From: an uncultured Gammaproteobacteria bacterium | GTDB taxonomy: Bacteria > Pseudomonadota > Gammaproteobacteria > Halothiobacillales > Halothiobacillaceae | DNA: 6,169 nucleotides | Direction: 5' to 3' | Assembly: GCA_938004235.1 (NCBI GenBank) | Contig: CALKWL010000081.1 | Coordinates: forward strand, 1 to 6,169 | In this document: positions 1 to 6,121 of the stretch, in pieces | Layout of the letters: the number at the start of each line of letters is the position of its first letter | How positions within the stretch are numbered: position 1 is the stretch's first letter | Translations under genes and position numbers: made by a program | The notes under the pieces: model-generated | Seen by the model: the letters and a program-made list of their open reading frames with translations, nothing else | Databases searched by the model: none | Told to the model about the DNA's origin: nothing

Positions 1-45
1 GATTGACTGACGTGACTGGAGTTCAGACGTGTGCTCTTCCGATCT
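1..45 (-). other. Illumina adapter and index contamination, left end
   Basis: Bases 12-45 are the 34-nt TruSeq index-side adapter in the orientation ending CTCTTCCGATCT. Bases 1-11 read as the reverse complement of an 8-base index (GTCAGTCA) followed by ATC, the start of the constant adapter sequence after the index. This is library-construction sequence, not genome. Its minus-strand translation, running on from the gene at 46-228, contains the peptide RSEEHTSELQSR, a known adapter-derived contaminant. Any gene model crossing base 46 is therefore wrong on its left side. Confidence 0.98.
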
Positions 46-228
46 CAGCCTTTGCATGGTTGAACTGGATGTCATTGTGTTGATGCTTGCCAGGGCATCG
101 GAACCCAGTGTTCGCCCATCGTGCAGCTTGTTTTTGGCAGTTTCAGCGATGCTCTCGATTTGCGCTAACACCTCACCAGCGACCTGCTCGATGTGTTTCC
201 TCGATTCGTCATTGAGGCTCTGCGTCAT
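46..228 (-). CDS. Partial protein of unknown function, fourth gene of the helicase-DUF4391 operon (5' end only)
   Basis: An open frame begins with ATG at 228-226 and stays open for 61 codons until the adapter junction at base 45/46, so the 3' part of the gene is missing. The start is well supported: its ATG shares the ATGA overlap with the stop of the DUF4391 gene, and AGGGAG (234-239) lies 5 nt upstream. The visible peptide starts MTQSLNDESRKHIEQVAGEV. It is hydrophilic and looks mostly helical or coiled-coil-like (roughly residues 5-50), ending in a Ser/Thr-rich stretch (TMTSSSTMQRL). No signal peptide, membrane segment or catalytic motif is visible. I do not recognise the family. Operon position makes it a likely partner of the helicase and DUF4391 protein. 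In related loci the following gene is often a DNA methyltransferase, but nothing in these 61 residues shows that. Confidence 0.75.
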
Positions 229-926
229 GCTCTCTCCCTGCCGGTCAATTGTTCAAGTTCGTTTTTAAGCTGCCGCAAGAGCGCGTTGATCTCCACCTTG
301 CGATTGAATTGCTTTTCTTTGGCCAATTTGCTGGCAACCTTCTCGACCTCACGCTTCTTCGCCGCAACCTGTTCGACACGGGCGACCAAATCTGCAAGGC
401 TTTCTTGCGGGCGCACGGGTGTGGGGATCAGGCGGTGAAGCACCCGTTCGTACAAGCCTCCCAAGTCGAGTGCCAACGGCATGGCGGCGCGTTCGATATC
501 GCTCGGCAACCACGCCGTCGCAAAATAGTCGCTCAATACCCAACGACTGCCATCTGACTCGTTCGGCCGCTTGTAAGCGGCGACGACCTGTGTTCGGCCA
601 TCAAAGCTCAACTCGAAGATGATCGGGAACTGCACCGCGCCATCGATACAGCGCAAAACGTCCAGATTCAGGTCCGCCGTCTTGAGCTGGATGTTGAAAA
701 TCTGAAGCTCGGGCACACCCGACTTGGCGGGCAGGTTGATGGTTTCTGGGGCCAGCTTGTATTGCCAGACGATCTGTTCCACCTGCTCGACGAACAAGTC
801 CTTCAGCCTCGTATTCGCGCCGCTGTGTTCGTAGATTTTGTTCTTGGGCAGGGTACGGCCAAAAGCAGCCTGCTTCGGGTAGCGGATGAATGCAGCGTTC
901 GACTCCAATCGGGCGGTCTGACTCAT
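225..926 (-). CDS. DUF4391 family protein
   Basis: Complete 233-aa protein. Residues about 10-170 look like DUF4391 (Pfam family of uncharacterised bacterial and archaeal proteins, usually around 220-260 aa). The recognisable blocks are a Phe-Gly-Arg-Thr-Leu-Pro-Lys region near 22-28, then LKDLF and VEQIVWQYKLAPETINLP near 41-66, followed by a beta-rich core holding ELQIF, QFPIIFEL and a Tyr-Lys-Arg-Pro stretch. Residues about 175-230 are a Lys/Glu-rich coiled coil (VAAKKREVEKVASKLAKEKQ), suggesting oligomerisation or partner binding. The start is ATG at 926-924, with AGGAGG (931-936) 4 nt upstream. It overlaps the helicase stop by 4 nt (ATGA), and its own TGA overlaps the next ATG in the same way. 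The biochemical function is unknown. As general knowledge, the family occurs next to SNF2-type helicases and methyltransferases of type III-like restriction systems, so a role in assembling such a complex is inferred. Confidence 0.85.
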   Translation of the reverse strand: MSQTARLESNAAFIRYPKQAAFGRTLPKNKIYEHSGANTRLKDLFVEQVEQIVWQYKLAPETINLPAKSGVPELQIFNIQLKTADLNLDVLRCIDGAVQFPIIFELSFDGRTQVVAAYKRPNESDGSRWVLSDYFATAWLPSDIERAAMPLALDLGGLYERVLHRLIPTPVRPQESLADLVARVEQVAAKKREVEKVASKLAKEKQFNRKVEINALLRQLKNELEQLTGRERA

Positions 927-3900
927 CCGGCCTCCTGGATCACGAGGAATGTGATCAGTTCGAAATCGTCCAGCCCGGCAATGGTGTTGACCAGTGCGGT
1001 GGTCTTTCCACCGCTGAACAGGCTATCCAGATCCTTCTCTTCCTTCACCTCGATCATCGAGCGGATGGTGTTACCAAGCAGGTCGGAGTACACCTGCATC
1101 TTGCGGCCATCGGCTGTTTCCTCATTGAACAGGCGGCAGGCGTCCGGAGCGGGCTGGCTTTGCCCTTTGCAGCAACTGCGCACCAGATCCAGCAAACGCT
1201 TGACCTCTGTGTGATCGTGAATGACCTCACCTTCACGGTTGATATAGATGAGGTAGTACGGATGAAGCCGGTTGTGCTGACTGACGTTGACGCTCGGATT
1301 GCGGTTACGCAGGGTGAAGATCACGCCGGGGCGCAGGCCCACCTCAAGTTTTGCGGGCACCACGGCGTGCATCCCGTTTGGCACGCTGCTCAACTCGCCA
1401 TTGGCCTTCACGTAGTTGAGCAAGTCCATGCGGAAGTCATTGAGCCCGAGATCGGTAATTGACACGCCAGTCTTCAGGTCTTCCAGCTCGATCACCTCCT
1501 CTTGCAGGCGACGCAATTGCTCCTTGCGGTAGGACACGTCGTTAGCTTGGGCGCTCAGCACGTTGTCGTCACCGGTGGCCGTGACGTCGGCAATCATCAT
1601 TCGACTCTCGACCCGCTCCTTGAGGTTGATGTACTCGTCGAGCGAGATGTCTGGCCAGTAGTTGACCAGCTGGATACTGCTGTTGGGCGAGCCGATGCGA
1701 TCCACACGGCCGAAGCGCTGGATGATGCGCACGGGGTTCCAGTGGATGTCATAGTTGATCAGGTAGTCGCAGTCCTGCAGGTTCTGGCCTTCAGAGATGC
1801 AATCAGTGCCGATCAGCAAGTCAATCTCAGCCGGTTCGTTCGGCAGCACGATGGCCTTTTCTTTCGAGCGGGGCGAGAAGAGGGTGAGCAACTCCTGGAA
1901 GTCATAGCTCTTCTTTAGCGTGGACTTCGGCGCACCCTTGCCGGTGACTTTGGCGCTGTGCAGGGCCTGTGTGGCCGCCAACTCCGGTGCCAAATTGGCA
2001 TACAGATAGTCAGCGGTGTCGGCGAAGGCGGTGAAGATCAACACCTTCTTGTTGCCGGGGTTTAGCGGCGTGGCGATCTTTTCGCGAACCAGCGCCTTAA
2101 GATGCTGCAGCTTGGCGTCATCGGCTGGCACGATCTTGTTCATCGACGCCAGCAAGGCATCAATGATTTCCAGATCGACTTTCAGCTCGTGCTCCCACGA
2201 GGGCAAATCCATGTCGGCGAGGCTGATCTTGACCTTGCCGCCGATCTCGCCATCGCCAATGGGGGGCAGGTCGTCGTCTTCGGCGTCAAGGTTTTCCAAC
2301 TGGTCGGTCAGGTCATCGATGTTGCTGTCTTTGCTGCTGAGGTTGCCGATCAGATTGAAGGTGCTGATCTTGGCCAGCGTATTCGTGTGGTTCGCACGCA
2401 GGGACTGGAGCGTCAAGCGGAAGGACTGAATCGAGCTTTCGAGGCGCTTGAGCAGGTTGGTCGTCATCAGCGCCTGTAGGCTCTTTTCGCGATCGACCTG
2501 CCTGAGTTTGCCTTTACCACCAGCTACCTGCGTGTCGTACATCTCCTCGTACTTCTTTAGCCGACTCGGCAGGATGTAGCTGATCGGGGCGTAGACAGCG
2601 AGCTTGAGCAGGGATAGTTGCTCGAAGATTTCGTTGAAGCTCATCACGTCGGTTCGCTGCGTGAGCGGGCTGTGGAACGACAAGGGTTTGCGGCGCTCGG
2701 GGAATGAGCCGATGTCCTTGGTGTCGTAGAAGGTCTGGATGTGCTTGCGGGAGCGCGCAATGGTGACGCTGTCGAGCAATTCGAAGAAGTCGAAGTCCAA
2801 CGAGTCCAGGATGGCCCGCGCTGTTCGCTCTTCTGGTGGAAGCTTTGCCCAAGCGTTGAAGCTGGCCTGCGCACCACGGAATATGTCCTCGACCGTCTTG
2901 CCGGTGCGCAGCTTCTTGCTGAGGTTCTCGGAGTCACCCTCGTAGGCCAGTGCCAGTTGATTGCGCAGGTCATTGAAGCGGTTGTTCACAGGAGTAGCCG
3001 AAAGCATCAGCACCTTGGTTTTCACCCCCTCCTTGATGACCTTGTTCATCAGCTTCTGGTAACGGGTTTCCTTGTCCTTGTAAGCATCGTTGTTGCGGAA
3101 ATTGTGCGACTCGTCGATAACAACGAGGTCGTAGTTGCCCCAGTTGATGCGGTTCAGCGGGGTGCCAAACGACTCGCCGCCGGTGCGGCTGAGGTCGGTG
3201 TGGCAGAGCACGTCATAGTTGAACCGGTCGCGTGCAAAGATATTGGTCTTGAGGTTGCGGTTGTAGTTGAGCCAGTTGTCGGCCAACTTCTTGGGGCATA
3301 GCACTAGGACTGACTTGTTGCGCAGCTCGTAGTACTTGACGACAGCCAAGGCGGTGAAAGTTTTACCCAAGCCGACACTGTCGGCCAGGATGCAACCGCT
3401 ATAGGTTTCGAGCTTGTTGATGATCCCGGTGGCCGCGTCCTTCTGGTAGTTGAAGAGCTTGTTCCAGATGAGCGTGTCCTGGTAGCCCGTGCGATCGTTC
3501 GGCAGGACGTCCTCGTTGATGTCGTCCAGAAACTCGTTGAAGATGTTGTAAAGCATCAGAAAGTAGATGCTCTCGGGCGAGTTCTCTTGGTAGACCGAAG
3601 CAATGTGGTCGCATATCTGCGCAGTCACATCTTCCAGCTTCTCGGGGTCTTGCCAGATCTGGTTAAACAGATTGAGGTAAGTCGCCGTGAAGGTTTGCTC
3701 GTCCATCTTATTGACAAGATTGGAGATGGCATTGCCTTGCTGATAGCCCAGATCGACGGCGGTAAAGCCGTGCAATGGCATGTAGGCAGTGTCTGCAGCG
3801 GCGGTCTGCACACAAGCGAACTGCTGCATTGGCGCTTTGCTGCGATTGGACTTGAAAGTCGCCTTGCGCCGCATCCAGTCAGCACACTCTTTTGCGATGG

Positions 3901-4207
3901 CGCGCTGTGTAAGCTTGTTGCGTAGCTGTATTTCAAATTCACTGCCGTATAGGCTGCGCTCACGATCCACTTTGGGGATGTGAAACTCCCGACGCTCCTT
4001 GCGGATTTTGTCCACGACTTCATTGGCAATAAAGGTCGGCGAGGTGAAGATGAAATTCAGCTCCTCGATCTTCTCCAGTTCCGCCTTTAGAGCCTCGAAT
4101 GCGTAAATCGAAAAGCAGGAAGCGGCGATCTTCAATCGCGACCCTGGTTTAAGCGTTTGCTTCAAGTCGTCCCCAAGGAGGCGGCTGATGTTGTCAATGA
4201 GTTCCAT
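923..4207 (-). CDS. SNF2/superfamily 2 helicase with degenerate PLD-like N-terminal domain (defence-associated)
   Basis: About 1,094 aa. Residues 1-200 resemble the phospholipase-D-like module found in front of some SNF2 helicases, but without an intact HxK(x)4D motif. The ATPase core follows: Walker A ADSVGLGKT (275-283, K282), DEAH-box-like Walker B DESH (365-368) and motif III SATP (403-406). After a long helical and acidic insertion (about 500-690, with an Asp/Glu-rich stretch near 640) comes the second RecA lobe: KVLIFTAF (from 721), motif V TDCISEGQ (801-808) and the arginine-finger motif QRFGRVDRIG (830-839). All ATPase residues look intact, so it should hydrolyse ATP and translocate on or remodel DNA; being cytoplasmic is inferred from the lack of signal or membrane segments. 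The chosen start is ATG 4207-4205, with AAGGGA just upstream and only 14 nt of overlap with the preceding gene. An ATG 14 codons earlier (4249) is a weaker alternative. The stop overlaps the DUF4391 start. The family is typical of restriction/defence islands. Confidence 0.92.
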   Translation of the reverse strand: MELIDNISRLLGDDLKQTLKPGSRLKIAASCFSIYAFEALKAELEKIEELNFIFTSPTFIANEVVDKIRKERREFHIPKVDRERSLYGSEFEIQLRNKLTQRAIAKECADWMRRKATFKSNRSKAPMQQFACVQTAAADTAYMPLHGFTAVDLGYQQGNAISNLVNKMDEQTFTATYLNLFNQIWQDPEKLEDVTAQICDHIASVYQENSPESIYFLMLYNIFNEFLDDINEDVLPNDRTGYQDTLIWNKLFNYQKDAATGIINKLETYSGCILADSVGLGKTFTALAVVKYYELRNKSVLVLCPKKLADNWLNYNRNLKTNIFARDRFNYDVLCHTDLSRTGGESFGTPLNRINWGNYDLVVIDESHNFRNNDAYKDKETRYQKLMNKVIKEGVKTKVLMLSATPVNNRFNDLRNQLALAYEGDSENLSKKLRTGKTVEDIFRGAQASFNAWAKLPPEERTARAILDSLDFDFFELLDSVTIARSRKHIQTFYDTKDIGSFPERRKPLSFHSPLTQRTDVMSFNEIFEQLSLLKLAVYAPISYILPSRLKKYEEMYDTQVAGGKGKLRQVDREKSLQALMTTNLLKRLESSIQSFRLTLQSLRANHTNTLAKISTFNLIGNLSSKDSNIDDLTDQLENLDAEDDDLPPIGDGEIGGKVKISLADMDLPSWEHELKVDLEIIDALLASMNKIVPADDAKLQHLKALVREKIATPLNPGNKKVLIFTAFADTADYLYANLAPELAATQALHSAKVTGKGAPKSTLKKSYDFQELLTLFSPRSKEKAIVLPNEPAEIDLLIGTDCISEGQNLQDCDYLINYDIHWNPVRIIQRFGRVDRIGSPNSSIQLVNYWPDISLDEYINLKERVESRMMIADVTATGDDNVLSAQANDVSYRKEQLRRLQEEVIELEDLKTGVSITDLGLNDFRMDLLNYVKANGELSSVPNGMHAVVPAKLEVGLRPGVIFTLRNRNPSVNVSQHNRLHPYYLIYINREGEVIHDHTEVKRLLDLVRSCCKGQSQPAPDACRLFNEETADGRKMQVYSDLLGNTIRSMIEVKEEKDLDSLFSGGKTTALVNTIAGLDDFELITFLVIQEAG

Positions 4208-4403
4208 CGCTTCCCTTCTTCTTTTGAGCCCCTTCCGTTGGCTGCGCATCGGCCTTCAGGCCATGCTCTTGCGCGTAGTTCAGGATCAGCACTTCCATCA
4301 TCGACGCGATGGATCGGTGTTCTTTTTCAGCGGCCATCCGTAGCAGCTGCTTGATGACTGCAGAGGTGCGGATGGACACAGTATCGCCCTTTGGGTGCTT
4401 CAT
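4194..4403 (-). CDS. Small ribbon-helix-helix (Arc/CopG-like) DNA-binding protein, likely operon regulator
   Basis: 69-aa protein. Residues 7-14 (DTVSIRTS) form a short alternating strand of the kind that inserts into the DNA major groove in ribbon-helix-helix dimers. They are followed by a helix about 15-28 (AVIKQLLRMAAEKE), a turn at HRS, and a second helix about 31-47 (SIASMMEVLILNYAQEH). This is the Arc/CopG/MetJ fold order. The Lys/Gly-rich tail (about 50-69) looks disordered. It is the first gene of the operon. The start is ATG 4403-4401, with AGGA (4411-4414) 7 nt upstream. Its TGA lies 14 nt inside the helicase gene, so the two are coupled. A perfect 8-bp inverted repeat flanks the 25 nt just upstream, with one arm touching the start codon, which suggests autorepression of the operon (inference). 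A partner toxin is not seen. The fold is called from sequence pattern only, and DNA target and function are unproven. Confidence 0.72.
   Translation of the reverse strand: MKHPKGDTVSIRTSAVIKQLLRMAAEKEHRSIASMMEVLILNYAQEHGLKADAQPTEGAQKKKGSDGTH
4208..4218 (-). promoter_or_regulatory. Ribosome binding site that decides the helicase start
   Basis: Read on the minus strand this is GAAGGGAAGCG directly before ATG 4207-4205, giving a purine-rich Shine-Dalgarno match (GAAGG or AGGGA) 4-6 nt from the start. It lies inside the end of the ribbon-helix-helix gene, which fits translational coupling. The alternative ATG at 4249 has only a weak GAAGG upstream, and would add an Arg/Lys-rich 14-residue extension and a 56-nt gene overlap. 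Confidence 0.6.
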
Positions 4404-4444
4404 GACGCAGTCCTAGTTTTGCTATCTGGCAAATGTACTGCGTC
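4404..4444. promoter_or_regulatory. Candidate operator: 8-bp perfect inverted repeat upstream of the ribbon-helix-helix gene
   Basis: GACGCAGT at 4404-4411 and its exact reverse complement ACTGCGTC at 4437-4444 are separated by 25 nt. Arm-to-arm repeat distance is 33 bp, about three helical turns, so both half-sites would face the same side of DNA. One arm occupies the spacer between the AGGA ribosome binding site and the ATG at 4403, so occupancy would block operon expression. A weak promoter-like pair lies in the same stretch on the minus strand: TTGCAA (4445-4450) and GATAGC about 18 nt further on. The site is inferred, not demonstrated. Confidence 0.4.
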
Positions 4445-4455
4445 TTGCAATATTT

Positions 4456-4478
4456 GGCGAGCGTAGTACGTCCTCGCC
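4456..4478. repeat. Nested palindrome in the divergent control region
   Basis: Outer arms GGCGAG (4456-4461) and CTCGCC (4473-4478) are perfect complements around an 11-nt centre. The centre starts with CGTAGTACG, itself a palindrome (CGTA, G, TACG). There is no T-run on either side, so it is not an intrinsic terminator. It could be a second regulator site upstream of the operon, or a chance dyad. Confidence 0.3.
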
Positions 4479-4882
4479 TGCTGGCTACCGCGCGGGCTGT
4501 TTAGTGATCGGGGAGCATCCCGTTCTGAACAGAAGAAAAAAGCGCGCTATTGACTGCCACAGCGGCTGAACGGCAGGCAGCCGATGCATCCCCGCCAAAT
4601 TCTTCTCAAAGGAATAAGTTCAGCCCAAGCCGATAGATTGATCGGTAGTGACCTGCCCTGCAAGTCGCAGTTGTTTGAACGGGATCAACTAATACTGACG
4701 CAGCGACGCCCCCCCGGTTTGGGAGAACTCTATGATGGGTGGTAGCCTTTTTTGCAGTGAGTCTCCCTCGTTCTGGATACGTTTTGACAATATGCAATGT
4801 ATCTTGACGCAGGAACTCATCAAAAAGCCGGATAGGAAAACCCGATAGTTTTGAGGCCCGAGTCGCCGATCATGCAGGACGT

Positions 4883-4888
4883 GGAGGA
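4883..4888 (+). promoter_or_regulatory. Ribosome binding site of the AbrB-like gene
   Basis: GGAGGA stands 6 nt before ATG 4895-4897. It is a near-perfect Shine-Dalgarno sequence and makes this start secure. Confidence 0.8.
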
Positions 4889-4894
4889 AAGACA

Positions 4895-5125
4895 ATGCGC
4901 TCCATAAAATTTGTGGTTCGAATCAAATCCGGAGGCATTATTACGATCCCGCCAGTGGTGATAAAACGCCTTCGAATTCAGGTCGGGGACGATGTCGACT
5001 TCAACATCACCGATTCGGGGGCGATTGCAGTTACGAAGGCCCCTTCGAAGAGCGAGCAGCGGATCGCGCGACTTCGCGACCGCTTGAGCCTCGCGTTGAG
5101 ACGGCACCGAATCGCGAAAATCTAG
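4895..5125 (+). CDS. AbrB/MazE/SpoVT-type swapped-hairpin DNA-binding protein
   Basis: 76-aa protein. Residues about 5-48 carry the swapped-hairpin AbrB pattern: a basic first strand (FVVRIKSGG), the ITIPP motif (16-20), a short helix VVIKRLRI, the conserved GDDVDF turn (31-36), and a last strand ending in AIAVTK. The tail (about 50-76) is Ser/Lys/Arg-rich and probably helical, with RIARLRDRLSLALRRHR. Such proteins act as dimeric DNA-binding regulators, either as free-standing repressors or as antitoxins of type II toxin-antitoxin pairs. The start is fixed by the strong GGAGGA site. No toxin gene (MazF, PIN or RelE type) follows: only about 115 bp remain before the convergent HNH gene. It is therefore an orphan regulator or an antitoxin that has lost its partner. 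Being divergent from the operon, it may bind the shared 490-bp region (inference). Confidence 0.82.
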   Translation: MRSIKFVVRIKSGGIITIPPVVIKRLRIQVGDDVDFNITDSGAIAVTKAPSKSEQRIARLRDRLSLALRRHRIAKI

Positions 5126-5240
5126 GGTTGCGCGATAGCTGGGCAGAGGGCCGAGCATCTGCCACATGCAATCGGCAACTGGCAGAACCTCGGGCGGGGC
5201 GATTCACTTCGCTAGACTCAGCATAATCAACCCCAACACA
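5126..5240. other. Convergent spacer with overlapping alternative hairpins
   Basis: This spacer separates the ends of two convergent genes. Several mutually exclusive stems can form. GGCAGA (5142-5147) pairs with TCTGCC (5158-5163). TCTGCCA (5158-5164) pairs with TGGCAGA (5180-5186). GCCGAGCAT (5150-5158) pairs with ATGC plus TCGGC (5166-5176) with a 2-nt bulge. None is followed by a T-run in either direction, so I do not call an intrinsic terminator, although transcripts from both sides would carry this structure at their 3' ends. Confidence 0.4.
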
Positions 5241-6121
5241 TCAACGCCTCGACGAACTAGAACGACTGAAATTTGCGCGGCGCGCCCGATGGGTCTCACA
5301 TGTTGGCATATTTCCGTCCTCACAATGGTGCGTGACCAGATTCTTCAGAGCTCTCGAACCTGCCAACCGCGAACAGCCCTCGTGAGAACAACGGAACCAC
5401 AGGTTGCGACCTCTCGTTCGAGCCGGAACAGTAAGCGGGTTAACTATTTCACCAGTTTTCTGATCAGGCACCACTAGGCCAGCCAACAACGGCGCAACCT
5501 TACCCAAGCTCGCGCATACTTTGCAGTGTGTCTCACGGTACCTTGGGCCGTTAGATTCGCGCTTCTCACGAACTTCAAAACGCTTTGAACTGGCCTCATA
5601 TTCGCAAACCGGACAAGCAAGAAAGATTTTGTCAGTATCACAAATATCCTTATACGCTGAATCCTTGCCAAACAACGCCCTACGCTTCAACTCCCCCTTA
5701 TTGCTCAAAACACATATCGTCAGCGCTCCGCCCTCTACTTGCACCTCGTTCGAAGGAGCAGCCATGATGTTCTTAATCAACTCCCAATTCGGCGCGAGCA
5801 TCGACAATTCAATCTCAGGAGCGTGCCGATAGAATAAATTCAGTGCTTGATCGAAATCTGCTCGACAGGGGCCTGCCAGTGCCGGGGCACTCAGACACGC
5901 TCCCACCAAATCTTCATAACCTTCAATGTCCGCATAATCCACAGAGGGTGAGGACAGCGAAAGTGGCTGATGCTTGTTGGCTGCGTTCTCCACCGGGGTG
6001 GCCCAACGAAGGTTACATTTTCGATTGTCTGCACGGTTTCCGTTTATATGGTCCACTGGGAAACCAGGGTCAGGGGGCGGCCCAAACCATTTCATAGCCA
6101 ACACGCGGTGCACAGGGAAAG
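5241..6121 (-). CDS. HNH endonuclease of phage/homing type, C-terminal part (5' end missing)
   Basis: 292 full codons are visible before the adapter junction; the true start lies beyond the contig. In visible numbering, residues 3-49 carry an HNH domain of the HNH_3-like type found in phage and homing endonucleases: first His in VHRVLAMKWFG (H4), the central VDHINGN (D23-H24), N32, then NLRWAT (36-41) and a conserved ENAANK end. Residues about 55-165 are unrecognised. The C-terminal third is Cys-rich: CPVC (169-172) with CKVC (199-202) could form a zinc ribbon. C244 and C249 with H264, H265, C266, C274 and H277 could form a second site. The tail is Ser/Arg-rich. The protein probably binds and nicks or cuts DNA using a metal ion. 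The orientation matches the helicase operon, but about 840 bp lie between them, so it is not cotranscribed in any obvious way. The open frame seems to continue to a TTG at 6164, but those residues are adapter. Confidence 0.8.

Larger units (their letters stand above)
4404..4894. other. Divergent intergenic control region without a convincing gene
   Basis: About 490 bp separate the start of the minus-strand operon from the plus-strand AbrB-like gene. Besides the inverted repeat at 4404-4444 it holds several structures. There is a palindrome GGCGAG/CTCGCC (4456-4478) with a nested CGTA/TACG. A hairpin CGGCTG/CAGCCG (4563-4583) and a CCGAT/ATCGG dyad (4630-4645) follow. A run of seven C lies at 4709-4715. 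A consensus -35-like TTGACA sits at 4784-4789 without a good -10 at normal spacing. Short open frames on either strand here lack ribosome binding sites and recognisable protein patterns, so I call none of them. The length is generous for two promoters and may contain decayed sequence or an unrecognised small RNA. Confidence 0.6.

Noticed and set aside
1..45. Terminal inverted repeat of a mobile element
   Set aside because: The sequence is the TruSeq adapter plus index at both ends, so the repeat is artificial.
890..1462. 190-residue plus-strand open frame opposite the helicase C-terminus
   Set aside because: Antisense shadow of the helicase and DUF4391 genes, with no recognisable domain.
2741..3301. 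186-residue open frame on the plus strand opposite the helicase
   Set aside because: It lies wholly antisense to conserved helicase motifs (DESH, SATP), and its composition and lack of a ribosome binding site fit a shadow of a GC-rich gene.
4208..4249. Longer helicase start at ATG 4249 (14 extra residues, Arg/Lys-rich)
   Set aside because: It lies deeper inside the upstream gene and has a weaker ribosome binding site. The residues are low-complexity and are out-of-frame reading of the upstream gene's coding DNA. ATG 4207 has a good site and minimal overlap.
4563..4583. Hairpin CGGCTG/CAGCCG as an intrinsic terminator
   Set aside because: No T-run follows the stem directly on either strand. 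The nearest run of six T in the minus direction is some 25 nt away.
4483..4747. GGCTACC (4483-4489) and GGTAGCC (4741-4747) as ends of an inserted element
   Set aside because: Only 7-bp arms about 250 bp apart, with no flanking duplication or encoded recombinase. Chance is a sufficient explanation.
4784..4812. TTGACA as the -35 box of an AbrB promoter
   Set aside because: The -35 match is perfect, but no acceptable -10 hexamer occurs 16-18 nt downstream, so I do not call a promoter.
4606..4895. Two minus-strand open frames of 63 and 68 codons in the divergent region
   Set aside because: They overlap each other in different frames, lack good ribosome binding sites and resemble no protein family I know. 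I considered an insertion sequence remnant but saw no transposase motif or terminal repeats.
5166..5477. 103-codon plus-strand frame after the AbrB-like gene, considered as a toxin partner
   Set aside because: It has no ribosome binding site or toxin motif, and most of it is antisense to the Cys-rich HNH C-terminus.
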